A stretch of 64,000 bases of DNA from Pedobacter lusitanus (lineage in GTDB: Bacteria > Bacteroidota > Bacteroidia > Sphingobacteriales > Sphingobacteriaceae), in NCBI RefSeq assembly GCF_040026395.1, contig NZ_CP157278.1, positions 4,588,001 to 4,652,000 of the forward strand. The letters run 5' to 3'. This document shows positions 1 to 9,501 of the stretch, in pieces. A program made the translations under genes and the position numbers. Under the pieces are notes generated by a model that searched no databases, was not told the DNA's origin, and was given only the letters and a program-made list of their open reading frames with translations. Numbering within the stretch: position 1 is the stretch's first letter; each line of letters begins with the position of its first letter.

Positions 1-754
1 TCAGGTATTTACCAAGGCTAAATAGTAATGCCGTAAATAATGCGCCTATAATAGCTGATTTCCACCGGAGAATGACATCGGGTAGTATCTTGAAAATAAT
101 TGTAAATACCGCAGTTACTGCTGCCAGGGTAAATGCATTATTCAAAATATAGATCAGCAGGGTAGTTGTCGTATCAGCTACCGGAATAACTTCACCTATC
201 CGGCTTTGTGTAACTAAGTCTCCTAATTTGGAACCCAGGCCAACAACGATACTATTAATGACCAGTGAAACCAGCAACAGAAAGCCCATTGATACAATCA
301 GTGAAAAAGAAAGGAGCCTGTTAGTCAGCATTTTTAACCAGCCTTTTTTAGGAACAGCTTTTACTTTCCAGATCATATTGATACTATCCTGGATTTCTAT
401 AAAAATAGCTGTAGAACCTACAACAAGCGTTCCTATACCTATAATTAACCCCATAGTGCTTTTGCCTGTAAGATTAGCATTAGCTACAAATCCCTGGATC
501 TGTTTGGCTGCTGCCGGACCTACCATTTCACTGATTTGTGCAAATAATTCTGTACCGGGATTCAGCTTGTCACTAAAAAATATACTCGCTGCTGAAATAA
601 TGATAATAATCAGAGGAGTCAGTGAGAAAATGGTATAGTAAGCCAGAGCGGCACTTAATTTCATGACCCGGTCTTCAATAAAGCCTTCGCCAGCTGCTAT
701 AAACAGGTGGTAAAGGGCTATAAAGAACTTTTTTATTTTATGTATTACTTTCAT
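1..754 (-). CDS. YihY/BrkB family inner-membrane protein (partial, C-terminus off the left edge)
   Basis: The frame opens at the ATG at 752-754 and stays open to base 1, giving 251 N-terminal codons; the rest lies outside the window. The protein is strongly hydrophobic with several membrane segments, and residues 36-48 read ALAYYTIFSLTPL, the N-terminal signature of the YihY/BrkB family (once annotated as RNase BN). Family members are multi-pass inner-membrane proteins whose biochemical role is not established. It follows tamL on the same strand with a 141-bp gap that contains a dispersed hairpin repeat, so co-transcription with tamB-tamL is possible but not shown. I read this gene directly from the reverse strand. 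Family assignment is confident, function is not. Confidence 0.85.
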   Translation of the reverse strand, partial: MKVIHKIKKFFIALYHLFIAAGEGFIEDRVMKLSAALAYYTIFSLTPLIIIIISAASIFFSDKLNPGTELFAQISEMVGPAAAKQIQGFVANANLTGKSTMGLIIGIGTLVVGSTAIFIEIQDSINMIWKVKAVPKKGWLKMLTNRLLSFSLIVSMGFLLLVSLVINSIVVGLGSKLGDLVTQSRIGEVIPVADTTTTLLIYILNNAFTLAAVTAVFTIIFKILPDVILRWKSAIIGALFTALLFSLGKYL

Positions 755-771
755 TGTAGTCTGTTTTTTTT

Positions 772-850
772 ATCGGTGATGAAGCTGTACATGTGCTGCC
801 TGATCCCTGTTCATTTCGGCTTGTGTACTGCTGCATATGATGGTTTCAAC
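772..850. repeat. Dispersed hairpin repeat, copy A
   Basis: The arms are TGAAGCTGTACATGTGC (780-796) and GCATATGATGGTTTCA (833-848). They pair with a few G-U and one bulged position. The loop carries TTCATTTCGGCT. Arms and loop are closely matched by the element at 46350-46426 in the leuC-leuD gap. It lies between tamL and the YihY-family gene. Confidence 0.6.
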
Positions 851-895
851 GGATAAATATCTTAAGCTGAACCGCAGGTTCATACCATATGGCTT

Positions 896-3187
896 TTAGA
901 ATGGATACCCGATCCCGATATTATAAATTAAGTTTTCTTTTCTCCAGCCTTTATCGCCAAATGCAACCTGGTCAATTACCCATCTCTGGCCTTCAGGTAA
1001 GTATGGCTTTCTGATCGGGAAGGCAACATCTAAACGGATTACGAATATTTTGGCGTCAACACGTAAACCTGCTCCGGTTGCAACGGCCATTTCGCTTAAA
1101 GCATTTTTTAGTTTGAAACCTGACCCCGGTCTGTTCGGATCTTCTTTCCTAAGCCAGACATTTCCAGCATCTGCAAACAACGCACCATATAAAACACTGA
1201 ACAGTTTAAAACGTAATTCTGTGTTCAGCATGATTTTTATATCACCACTTTGGTCAGCATATTGTACTGTATCGGCTACTTTATAAGTTCCAGGTCCTAA
1301 AGATCTTGAAGCAAAACCACGGATATCATTTGTTCCGCCTGCAAAAAACTGCTTCACAAAAGGTAAAGAAGTGCTATTTCCGTAAGCATAACCATATCCA
1401 ACATTGAATCTGTTAGCCCAGGTAACTTTCCTGTTTATCTTATAATAATTTCTAAGGTCCGTTTCCAATCTGACAAATTGGGTTAAAGGAACCTTAAGAA
1501 TTGTTCTTTCTCCATTGCTGTCTTTTGGAATAAATAACCCCCAGATATTTCCACCTGTCTGGATATTCCCGTTGAAATAGATGTTATTCCTTCTGGCTTC
1601 TTCCATTTGATTGGTATAGGTAAAGTTATAACTGCTTCCAATAATAAACTGTTTGTCTAAAATGTTTTTTAATCCTGGATTATTCCTATATAACCCTGCT
1701 GTGTCTTTAGTTGTTATACTAGGACGGACATAGGTAAGTGATATCGGGTTAAAAGTGTGCTCTTTATACTGGTTTTCTTTCCACAGATAACCATATTCAG
1801 CCTTAAATGAGCTTAAATCATATAAAGATCCTCTGCTTAACAATTCATAAGACAGTGAGGCAATGGTCTTGGGAATAAAGGCGTTTGTACTGTTAGGTTT
1901 GTAAAAAGGCACAATAAATCTTGGGAAAGTCAGTTTTCCCTGCGCGGTAAATGAATAGGAGTTAAGATTTCTTGCCTGTCCGCTAACCTGTGTTTCAAAG
2001 CCACCACTTAAACTTACATCCAGTTGTTCGGCACCTCTGAAAAGATTTCTGGTAGTCTGCGTGACTTTCACTTCAGAACCTACAAAGTTATTTGACTTAC
2101 TAGTACCGGTTACTGAAAAAGATAAGGAATTTTTCTTTAATGGGGTCAGGTAAATATTCAGATCCAGCTGGTTATTTTTAAAACTGTCAACAGGTAAGAA
2201 TTCTGCTCTTACAGCCTGAAAGGCATTAATGTTTACCATTCGGTTTAACGACTGGTTGTGATCTCTCCGGTTATAGGTTTCCCCTTTTTTAAAGAAAACA
2301 AGTCTGTCAAATAATCTTGGTTTGAACATTTTCCGGTCATCATAGATATTGAAATCTCCATATTCAAATGGCTTTGATTTCCTCAGAATAGAATCCCTTC
2401 TTAATGAATAGTTCGGGTATATATTAATGTTTTTGATTGTATAAGGTTTTAAACCAGCGTCCGGTGCTATATCTTTTACCTTAACAGTGATGTTAACCTG
2501 GCTTTTTCCAATGGTACTATCTACCTGCAGAATAAGATAATCCGGGCTGAAATAGAAATAGCCACTCTCTTTCAGATCGTTGTCTATCCGTATTCTTTCA
2601 TTTTTAAATACTTCCAGATTGTAGAAATCTCCTTTTTTCAGCAGCGTTTTATCTTTATACTGATTAACGATCCGGGCCAGATTTCCTGAATCTTTAGGGA
2701 AAGTAATATTGTTTATTTTATAACGATTACCTGTTTCTGCAGTATACACGGCTTTTCCTGTCCGGTTTTTGACTACCGTATCTCCTGTAACAACAGACTG
2801 AAGATAGCCCTGACTAATCAGATAACTCGTTAATACTGCATTATTATATTTTAGCTTAACATCACTGAGTAATACAGGTGGTTCTCCAACTTTGGTTCTT
2901 AACCAGTGTTTAATACCCTTGGGCTTTTTGGGCTCTCCGGCCAGATTATAAATATATAGTTTGGGTCTCAGACCAAGGAGTGTTTTATTCGGAGCGGGCC
3001 TGGTTTTGCTTTCCAGATCGCTTTTTACATCCTTTTCATTTGCAATTTTTGTTGTAGAATCAGGATTGATTTTTACTTCAGCACCTGTATATAAGGTCTG
3101 TCCGGGCTTCAGATATTTAGTATTACTGCAGGCAGACCACACTAAACATGAAACTATTAATAAAGTGGGGCTAATTAGCTTTTTCAT
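896..3187 (-). CDS. tamL: TamL: BamA/TamA-type outer-membrane lipoprotein
   Basis: 763 residues. The N-terminus is a lipoprotein-type signal (MKKLISPTLLIVSCLVWSAC, Cys20 as the likely lipidated residue). POTRA-like repeats occupy the first half. The C-terminal part resembles the Omp85 surface-antigen barrel, with a GGTNDIRGFASRSLGPG segment (the typical xRGF/Y motif of the family) near residue 620, and the protein ends in YNIGIGYPF with a C-terminal aromatic residue. In Bacteroidota this lipoprotein form replaces TamA and works with TamB in outer-membrane assembly or lipid traffic. It lies 42 bp downstream of tamB, which supports the pairing. The lipobox is slightly atypical (Trp at -3). Family call is strong; the exact transport role is inferred from the family. 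Confidence 0.9.
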   Translation of the reverse strand: MKKLISPTLLIVSCLVWSACSNTKYLKPGQTLYTGAEVKINPDSTTKIANEKDVKSDLESKTRPAPNKTLLGLRPKLYIYNLAGEPKKPKGIKHWLRTKVGEPPVLLSDVKLKYNNAVLTSYLISQGYLQSVVTGDTVVKNRTGKAVYTAETGNRYKINNITFPKDSGNLARIVNQYKDKTLLKKGDFYNLEVFKNERIRIDNDLKESGYFYFSPDYLILQVDSTIGKSQVNITVKVKDIAPDAGLKPYTIKNINIYPNYSLRRDSILRKSKPFEYGDFNIYDDRKMFKPRLFDRLVFFKKGETYNRRDHNQSLNRMVNINAFQAVRAEFLPVDSFKNNQLDLNIYLTPLKKNSLSFSVTGTSKSNNFVGSEVKVTQTTRNLFRGAEQLDVSLSGGFETQVSGQARNLNSYSFTAQGKLTFPRFIVPFYKPNSTNAFIPKTIASLSYELLSRGSLYDLSSFKAEYGYLWKENQYKEHTFNPISLTYVRPSITTKDTAGLYRNNPGLKNILDKQFIIGSSYNFTYTNQMEEARRNNIYFNGNIQTGGNIWGLFIPKDSNGERTILKVPLTQFVRLETDLRNYYKINRKVTWANRFNVGYGYAYGNSTSLPFVKQFFAGGTNDIRGFASRSLGPGTYKVADTVQYADQSGDIKIMLNTELRFKLFSVLYGALFADAGNVWLRKEDPNRPGSGFKLKNALSEMAVATGAGLRVDAKIFVIRLDVAFPIRKPYLPEGQRWVIDQVAFGDKGWRKENLIYNIGIGYPF

Positions 3188-3213
3188 TCAGTGTTTATTG
3201 TTTTTAAGAGTAA

Positions 3214-3269
3214 TGAAGGTATCATGAACTTAATTATTTTTTTTTGAAGGTGAGTTCATAATGGTTTCA
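3214..3269. repeat. Possible dispersed hairpin repeat, copy C (weaker)
   Basis: TGAAGGTATCATGAAC (3214-3229) faces GTTCATAATGGTTTCA (3254-3269). The outer ends match copies A and B, but the stem has mismatches and the loop is not conserved. The right arm lies within the last codons of tamB and the left arm follows its stop codon. It may be a diverged member or a coincidence. Confidence 0.35.
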
Positions 3270-6200
3270 TTTTTAGGCTTCTGTTCTGTTTTTATCTGAT
3301 TTCTCTTTCTTCGTTTCTGGAATATTTCTCTGAATTTGTTATAGTCAACAACTAACGCAAATCCTACTCCGGTTTCTATAATCTGTCCTTCAATTACTCC
3401 TTCGTTCTGATTACGTCTGTAGGCTCTTAAACGGTATCTTCCATCAGCCGATAAGGCATATTCCACATTTACGTTTCCTGCAATATTGGTTGAGTTCTGT
3501 CCCGGAGCCTGTGGCCCTTCCAGTCCAAAAGAACTACCCACAGTAACGGTTAATCTGTCATTGAGGAGCTTTTTAGAGAGACCTACTTCCAGATCTGTCT
3601 TTTGCTGCATAGAGCCTGTTGAATAATCTTCTGATGAATTAAGACCGAAGTTAATATCTACTCCTTTAACGAGGTCTGAAGCCAGGTTATTCAGTTGCTG
3701 GGTTAACAGACTACTTACACTTGAACGGGCTATGCTCGAAACACCTCCGCCACCGGCCAGACTCTCAAAAGGATTGTCTGCCATAAATCTTCCCAGTGCA
3801 AGCAGGGCAAATACCTGTTTGTTCAGCAATCCTTCATCACGGTTAATATTCTGTAACTTGGTGTAAACCTCTCCATTTAATGCGCCGCGTTCATTTTCAG
3901 GAAGATCTAAACGGAAGGATATAGCAGGTTTCATCAGCTGATCCTTCATCATCAGGTAAACCTGGAACGGTAATTTTGTTTTTGCCAGAGTTTGTGAAGG
4001 ATCACCTAGCAAATCAATAGGAGCGGCATTAACTTCATATAATGCTGTCAGGTCAACATTGGCTTCCATAGGGTCACCTGTCCAGACTATACTACTGCCT
4101 TTAACCAGTTTGAATGATTTTTTCGCTATTCCACCTATGGATAAGTTGTAAGATCCGTCAGTGACTTCATAACGGCCTGTTAAACTGGTTTTACCACTTG
4201 GGTCCATCGTAGCAATCAGATTGGCAGTACCTCTTACTTTCAGATTATCACCATTAGCAGGGTCAACAACGACATTCAATTCTGCTTCCGGATCAATTCT
4301 GATATTGGCACTCAGGTTGAATCCTTTGATTGGCGCTTTGCTGATACTGTCTGCTTTAAGTGCTTTATGTCCGTTAAAAGGTGGGGCATCTGCATCAATG
4401 AATTGTACTATACCTTCCTGACTAATTACAGATGGGTCATCTGCCGGCATGGCGAAGAAGAATTTGGTTCCTTTTTCTACTTTCACCGTCATATTCACAT
4501 CAGGCTGATTTAAATCACCTCTGACCTTAATCTGACTGGTCAGGAAAACTGTTCCGTAAATCATTTCATTATCAGCTGATGTAGAGTTCAATGCTCTGAA
4601 ATTATCAGTTTTGATGTCCATATTGAACCTAAAATCCTTATAGTTTTTAGTGAGAATTCCACCATTGATTGTTGCCTTTTGATTTAGAGAGTCAATAACC
4701 GTGAAATTGTTGAATTTAAGACCTTCTTCTGTAAAACTGATAGTCTCATTTGGCATTCTGAAATAAGAATTTACATAGGTTGCGTTAAATGCTGCCTGGT
4801 TAAATTTAACATCTCCCAGAACTTTAGGTGCATCAATAGAACCTTTTACTGAAAGCTGACCTGTGACTGTTCCCGAACCTTGTTTAATTTGACCCATTGA
4901 GACACTCTCCAGTGCTTTAAGGTCTATTTTGTCAATGTTAACTGTAAGATCCAAAGCGTTTTCTGCTTTGGTATAATAGAAACCGTTTACTCTTAACTCA
5001 TGTACACCGGTTAGTGCAATGTTTGTTTCATAAGCGTTTTCAGTATTATTGTTTACGGCAATACGTAAAGTCCCCAGCTGATCTTTCTGGTAACGAAGAT
5101 GGTCAACAGTAAGATTTGCTTCGAACTTTGGATTACTCATTAATTCTTTAACATCTACAGTACCGTTAATTGCTCCCCCGACCAATGAACTATCCTGTTC
5201 AGCAAACTTGGTCAGGGTTTCTATTTTGAAATCTTTAAATTCTACTTTAACCGGTGAGTTAGGGGTAGAGTTCAAACTATTAATTCCCAGTAACTGACTG
5301 CCCCGGCTCAGATTAAACTGATTAGCCAGAATACCGGAAGCACCAAACTGAATAAAGTTTTCTGGTGAAACAGTCCATTTATCGTAATTCAGCAGGAGTT
5401 TGCCCGGGTCAAAACTGAACCGGAAGTCTTTATTAATCGATTTAAAGGTACCGCCCAGCCTATACTTATCTTTCAGTTTACTATCCCGAAGGAAGATATT
5501 GACATCTAAAATATTATTTGCTGCCTCACCGCTCAGCTCTGTGTTATATAAAGCAATAGATTTACTCTGTAGACTTTTGACCAGTAATTTGTAGTTCAGT
5601 TTCTGATCTGCATTGTCAATTTTAAGACGTGTACTATCTATTTTGTAATCTCCGTAAACTATTTGTGGTATCCAGGCATTCATTACCAGACTATCCTTTT
5701 TGGTATCAAGCAAACCACTGATTCTTGAAGGGGAGAAAGTAGTGAGCTCAGGTACAAAGTTTTTAATAAACTTCGGATTATAGATATTCATGCTGAATCT
5801 GAAACGCTGATCCGGAATTTTGGTGACCTGACCAAATGCATAATACTTGTTAATCTGGTTAATCATCGCTGGTGCCAGATTAGTCAGCTGATACTGTCCG
5901 TCTACGCGTGCACTGAGCAGTTCTGATTTCAAGGTCAGCAGGGTATGGGCAGCTGTAGCTTCGGCATGCACATTAATAGTGTCTACATTAAATCTCTGCC
6001 CTTCTTTTACCAGCTGTAAGCCTCTGATATTTATATCTCCATTCAGATAATCAGGGTCGGCAGTTTTAATATCTGCTTTGACCAGACCCGCCATGCTTAA
6101 TCCTGTAGTACTGAAATTCAGTTTTTGTAAATCGACCTGTTTGAGATCAAGATCTGCTTTAACTGCTGGATATTTTCCAGCCATGTCTACAAAAGCAGTT

Positions 6201-8242
6201 AGATTGAAATTAGCATTGGTATCAGCCATTTCACTTTTGATATTCATTTTCTGTCCGGAATAGGTTCCGCTTAATAACAGATTTTTATAGGTGTACTTGT
6301 TATAATATGCACTTAGCAATTGAGCATTGATTTTTGCATGTGCTGTTTTTGCGTCTAAACCTGTTCCGTTTATTATGGCTTTTACACTTATTTTACCTAA
6401 CTGAGGTTGCATTTTCAGCAATCTGCCGGCATTGAAATTATTCAGATTGATATTAGCTGTATAACTTTCTTTTCCTTTTGGACCTTTCATCGTAGCCAGT
6501 AATCTGGCAGCCCCCATATCAGTATTAATATTGAAATCAGTGCTGAAATCAGTCATTGAACCTTTAAACTTCCCGTTCGCAGCGATGCTGTTTGGCAGTT
6601 CGATATTGGCCGGCAGAGATTTTTTTGGAATGACGACCAGGAGATCTTTCCTGGTTAAAGAAAAACGTTTGATGTTAAGATCAAGAAAGGTCTTATTTAC
6701 ATCGGGTAAACCTTTTACTGTACCATTAACATCAATATTTGTACTTTTTAATCCACTGATCTGCAATTGGGGAACTGAAAGATTATTCATATAACCATTC
6801 ACCCGGGCGGTTATCTTTATTTTTTCGTTACGGTAATCTGCTGGAATGGCATCACTGAAATAGGTTCCATCTTTTAGGCCTAAAACAGAATTTTTAAACT
6901 GCGTGGTTAGTTTCACCTTTCCGGGGTGTTTGGTCAAGTCATCTAGTGAAGTGTAATTCAGTGAAGTACTGTTCTCAATAGTTGTATTGGGCGTTTTGAA
7001 AACCAGATTGGTTAGCTTAATCATTTTGTCACTGTAAATGACATCACCTTGTAATTTTGAAAGCTCAAAACCGCTTTTTTCTTTAAATATCCCACTCTTA
7101 ACATTTACTTTGATTCCTGTCGTATTGTAAGACAATGCCTCGGCTGTTAAACCCAGATTGTTTACCTTTAAATGGTTATAATCCAGTCCTCTCGGAGCAT
7201 GTTTTACGGCCAGGTTATCATACTGAACATTGTTCCCCGATAAACTTAGTTTGTTGACTAATACGGCTAAAGAAGATGGTTTCGCAGTGCTGTCAGCAGA
7301 TTTTGTTCCTGCAGTGGCTGTAAGTGGTTTAAAAGCGAACAGGATGTTAGACTTATTCAGCGTGGCTTCATCAAGTTTAAAGTCACTTTTAGTCAGATCG
7401 GCGAAAAGTTTCTTCAGGTTCAGTTCATTAATATTCAGATCTGCACGCATAGCAGAAATCATGTCATTGAAATTGATCTTTACATTATTAAAGGCAACAT
7501 CCTGTATCTCTACCAGTGGAAGTTTTCCGGTAGTAGTTTTTGCAGTGTCCAGACTTTTTTCCAGATGAGCTGCCAGTTGTGTCAGCGGCTTCTGTTGTAA
7601 ATATTTAAGGGAGGTGTTTTTTAAGATCAGATCTTTGATGACATAGTGCTGCTTATCCAGGTCAAAATCTTTGATATCTGTCTGGAACTCTCCGATGTTT
7701 ACACTTACATCATTACCTGCAACATCATCACGGTAGACAATGCCTATATCTTTCAGACTTATTTTACTGACCGAGAACTTCATGGTAGAGGTAGTGTCCT
7801 GTTTTACCTGCTCTTCCGGTTTTTTCTGTTCAGACATAAAGGCGTCGAGCAGGAAAGAAAAGTTAAAGGTAGTGTCAGGATTAATGCGGGTAACATTCGC
7901 TCTTATTTTTTCCAGTTCTATATTATTGACTTCAACTTTATTGCTTAATAATTTGAAGAGACTGATGTCGGCACTTAGTTTCTGAGCATATAATAATGTA
8001 TCACCTTTTTTGTCCTCCATGTAGAACTTGTTGAGCACAATGTCTTTAGGCAAGGCAATCCTGATGCTCTCGAGGCTGACTTCGGTATGGGTTTTGTCTT
8101 TCAGATAAGCAATGGCTTTATTCTTAACAAAATTCTGAACAGCAGGAATATTTAAAGAAACTGCTATTGCAACCACCAGAAAAATGATAGAGGCGATTAC
8201 CCAAAGAATAACCTTTAAACTTTTGCGTACGTATTTATTCAA
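3230..8242 (-). CDS. tamB: TamB: translocation/assembly module protein, AsmA-like superfamily
   Basis: 1670 residues. One N-terminal membrane anchor (about residues 11-30) is followed by a very long repetitive beta-rich region and a C-terminal TamB/DUF490-type domain. That domain includes the stretch GQLSVKGSIDAPKVLGDVKF and, further on, SIGGIAKKSFKLVKGSSIVW and FALLALGRFM. TamB proteins span the periplasm as a hydrophobic groove and cooperate with an Omp85 partner, here the downstream TamL. The length fits Bacteroidota TamB. The ATG start at 8242 gives a normal anchor. The extreme C-terminus (KNETIMNSPSKKNN) is partly encoded by sequence resembling a dispersed hairpin repeat, so the tail may be a late addition. 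A substrate is not predictable from sequence. Confidence 0.9.
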   Translation of the reverse strand: MNKYVRKSLKVILWVIASIIFLVVAIAVSLNIPAVQNFVKNKAIAYLKDKTHTEVSLESIRIALPKDIVLNKFYMEDKKGDTLLYAQKLSADISLFKLLSNKVEVNNIELEKIRANVTRINPDTTFNFSFLLDAFMSEQKKPEEQVKQDTTSTMKFSVSKISLKDIGIVYRDDVAGNDVSVNIGEFQTDIKDFDLDKQHYVIKDLILKNTSLKYLQQKPLTQLAAHLEKSLDTAKTTTGKLPLVEIQDVAFNNVKINFNDMISAMRADLNINELNLKKLFADLTKSDFKLDEATLNKSNILFAFKPLTATAGTKSADSTAKPSSLAVLVNKLSLSGNNVQYDNLAVKHAPRGLDYNHLKVNNLGLTAEALSYNTTGIKVNVKSGIFKEKSGFELSKLQGDVIYSDKMIKLTNLVFKTPNTTIENSTSLNYTSLDDLTKHPGKVKLTTQFKNSVLGLKDGTYFSDAIPADYRNEKIKITARVNGYMNNLSVPQLQISGLKSTNIDVNGTVKGLPDVNKTFLDLNIKRFSLTRKDLLVVIPKKSLPANIELPNSIAANGKFKGSMTDFSTDFNINTDMGAARLLATMKGPKGKESYTANINLNNFNAGRLLKMQPQLGKISVKAIINGTGLDAKTAHAKINAQLLSAYYNKYTYKNLLLSGTYSGQKMNIKSEMADTNANFNLTAFVDMAGKYPAVKADLDLKQVDLQKLNFSTTGLSMAGLVKADIKTADPDYLNGDINIRGLQLVKEGQRFNVDTINVHAEATAAHTLLTLKSELLSARVDGQYQLTNLAPAMINQINKYYAFGQVTKIPDQRFRFSMNIYNPKFIKNFVPELTTFSPSRISGLLDTKKDSLVMNAWIPQIVYGDYKIDSTRLKIDNADQKLNYKLLVKSLQSKSIALYNTELSGEAANNILDVNIFLRDSKLKDKYRLGGTFKSINKDFRFSFDPGKLLLNYDKWTVSPENFIQFGASGILANQFNLSRGSQLLGINSLNSTPNSPVKVEFKDFKIETLTKFAEQDSSLVGGAINGTVDVKELMSNPKFEANLTVDHLRYQKDQLGTLRIAVNNNTENAYETNIALTGVHELRVNGFYYTKAENALDLTVNIDKIDLKALESVSMGQIKQGSGTVTGQLSVKGSIDAPKVLGDVKFNQAAFNATYVNSYFRMPNETISFTEEGLKFNNFTVIDSLNQKATINGGILTKNYKDFRFNMDIKTDNFRALNSTSADNEMIYGTVFLTSQIKVRGDLNQPDVNMTVKVEKGTKFFFAMPADDPSVISQEGIVQFIDADAPPFNGHKALKADSISKAPIKGFNLSANIRIDPEAELNVVVDPANGDNLKVRGTANLIATMDPSGKTSLTGRYEVTDGSYNLSIGGIAKKSFKLVKGSSIVWTGDPMEANVDLTALYEVNAAPIDLLGDPSQTLAKTKLPFQVYLMMKDQLMKPAISFRLDLPENERGALNGEVYTKLQNINRDEGLLNKQVFALLALGRFMADNPFESLAGGGGVSSIARSSVSSLLTQQLNNLASDLVKGVDINFGLNSSEDYSTGSMQQKTDLEVGLSKKLLNDRLTVTVGSSFGLEGPQAPGQNSTNIAGNVNVEYALSADGRYRLRAYRRNQNEGVIEGQIIETGVGFALVVDYNKFREIFQKRRKRNQIKTEQKPKNETIMNSPSKKNN

Positions 8243-8368
8243 TTCAAATAGATTTTGAGAGATTTATTATAGGTGGCAAGGTATAAAAACTATGCCACTG
8301 GATTGCTTTAACCTGTAGTATACTACAAATAAACCAAAACTTTGTTTAAATAAATATCTTAAAATTTA

Positions 8369-8397
8369 AATAAAGAGCCCCATCCGGACTCTTTATT
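8369..8397 (-). terminator. Terminator of the Rpn-type gene
   Basis: AATAAAGAG (8369-8377) and CTCTTTATT (8389-8397) form a 9-bp stem. Extra pairing is available inside (CC/GG) and T-rich sequence follows on the minus strand. It sits between the stop of the Rpn gene and tamB. Confidence 0.6.
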
Positions 8398-8412
8398 GTG
8401 TTAGGAATAGAC

Positions 8413-9291
8413 TTATAAAATACTAATCTGTTCGATGGTGAGTTTGGTGAATTGTGCAATTTTAGGCAGATCGAAGTTTTCCTTTTTCATTTCTCTTGCG
8501 ATTTCAAGAGCAATTTCGAGTTTTCCCTTTTCCATTCCCTTTTCCAATCCCTTTTCCATTCCTCTGTTAGTTGCATACTCAATCGTACTTTCATAATCGG
8601 CACGATCCTGTAAATGTGTTTCGTACAAAAATTGTTGTTCTGCTGATAATCTTCCCATTTCTGCAATATTAAATATTTTTTGAAAAATGCGTTTATCCAG
8701 GTAATGCGGGACCTGCTCCAGACTGTGCATGTGTTTCAGTATATAAGCCCACTTGTCCAGTTCATTTTCCAGCTCATTCTCTTTCTTGTCAAATTTAGGC
8801 AGTTCCAGAAATTTAAATCCCAGTCCATTGTGGAATATTTTGCCTGTACAGGTATTGACCAGAGAAATACTTTGCAGATAATGATCTCCGAGACTGTTTC
8901 TCATTTTAAAATCCAGGATAGCAATGAGGAAAACCTCTTTCAGTTTAACCTTCCAGTTGTCTTTGCCCGGCAGCTTTTGCTGATGAATGAGCCGGCTTAA
9001 ATAAAAAATACAGCGGTCCTCAAAATTATCATGTGCCGCCCGCTGCATTTCTACGATAAACTGTTCCCCCCGGTCACCGGTACACAATAAATCGAAACAA
9101 ACCTTTTTATGATCCCTCGCCTGGCCCGCATATTCAGTTGGGTTATAAGCAATATCAGTAATATGCTTCTCCCCCTCAAATAGGGCATTGAGGAAAGCAA
9201 TCATGATTTCCTTATTGGGTTCCCCGCCAAAAAGATGTTTGAAACCAAAATCTGATAAAGGATCAATGTATTTATTTATATGCTCTGACAT
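8413..9291 (-). CDS. Rpn/PD-(D/E)XK nuclease family protein (transposase-like)
   Basis: 292 residues. The N-terminus (YIDPLSDFGFKHLFG) and the nuclease core FDLLCTGDRGEQFIVEMQ, with Asp67, Glu81 and Gln83, match the Rpn / PDDEXK_2 family. These proteins are annotated as recombination-promoting nucleases or putative transposases. E. coli Rpn proteins are DNA endonucleases, but the role of Bacteroidota members is not settled. The C-terminal part has the short repeat GMEKGLEKGMEKGK, common in this family, followed by a probable helical tail. It is a single gene with its own terminator, divergent from cdd. No inverted repeats or target-site duplications were seen, so it is not an intact insertion sequence. 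Confidence 0.85.
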   Translation of the reverse strand: MSEHINKYIDPLSDFGFKHLFGGEPNKEIMIAFLNALFEGEKHITDIAYNPTEYAGQARDHKKVCFDLLCTGDRGEQFIVEMQRAAHDNFEDRCIFYLSRLIHQQKLPGKDNWKVKLKEVFLIAILDFKMRNSLGDHYLQSISLVNTCTGKIFHNGLGFKFLELPKFDKKENELENELDKWAYILKHMHSLEQVPHYLDKRIFQKIFNIAEMGRLSAEQQFLYETHLQDRADYESTIEYATNRGMEKGLEKGMEKGKLEIALEIAREMKKENFDLPKIAQFTKLTIEQISIL

Positions 9292-9442
9292 AATTCAAAT
9301 GATTTATGTCCAACTTAATCTTGTTTTTCATTTTTGTGGTTATATTTATCTATATTGGAAATTATTTATTGAATTATTATGTGTATTGGTGTTGTTTGCG
9401 ATCCGTTCGAATTAACAACGTATATTGTAAGCCCTAATTTTT

Positions 9443-9475
9443 ATCAGACATGAACCATCGCTCATGATGTCTGAT
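9443..9475 (+). promoter_or_regulatory. Hairpin in the cdd upstream region
   Basis: ATCAGACAT (9443-9451) is exactly complementary to ATGTCTGAT (9467-9475). The inner bases CATGA and TCATG give an alternative extension. The stem ends 26 bp before the cdd start and is followed by an AT-rich stretch. It could be a 5'-UTR structure or a weak terminator. No known riboswitch fold was recognised. Confidence 0.4.
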
Positions 9476-9501
9476 ATATTTTATAATTTTTAAACTCAGA
9501 T

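Noticed and set aside
8413..9291. Complete insertion sequence around the Rpn-type gene
   Set aside because: No terminal inverted repeats or target duplications were found; the gene has its own terminator and looks resident.
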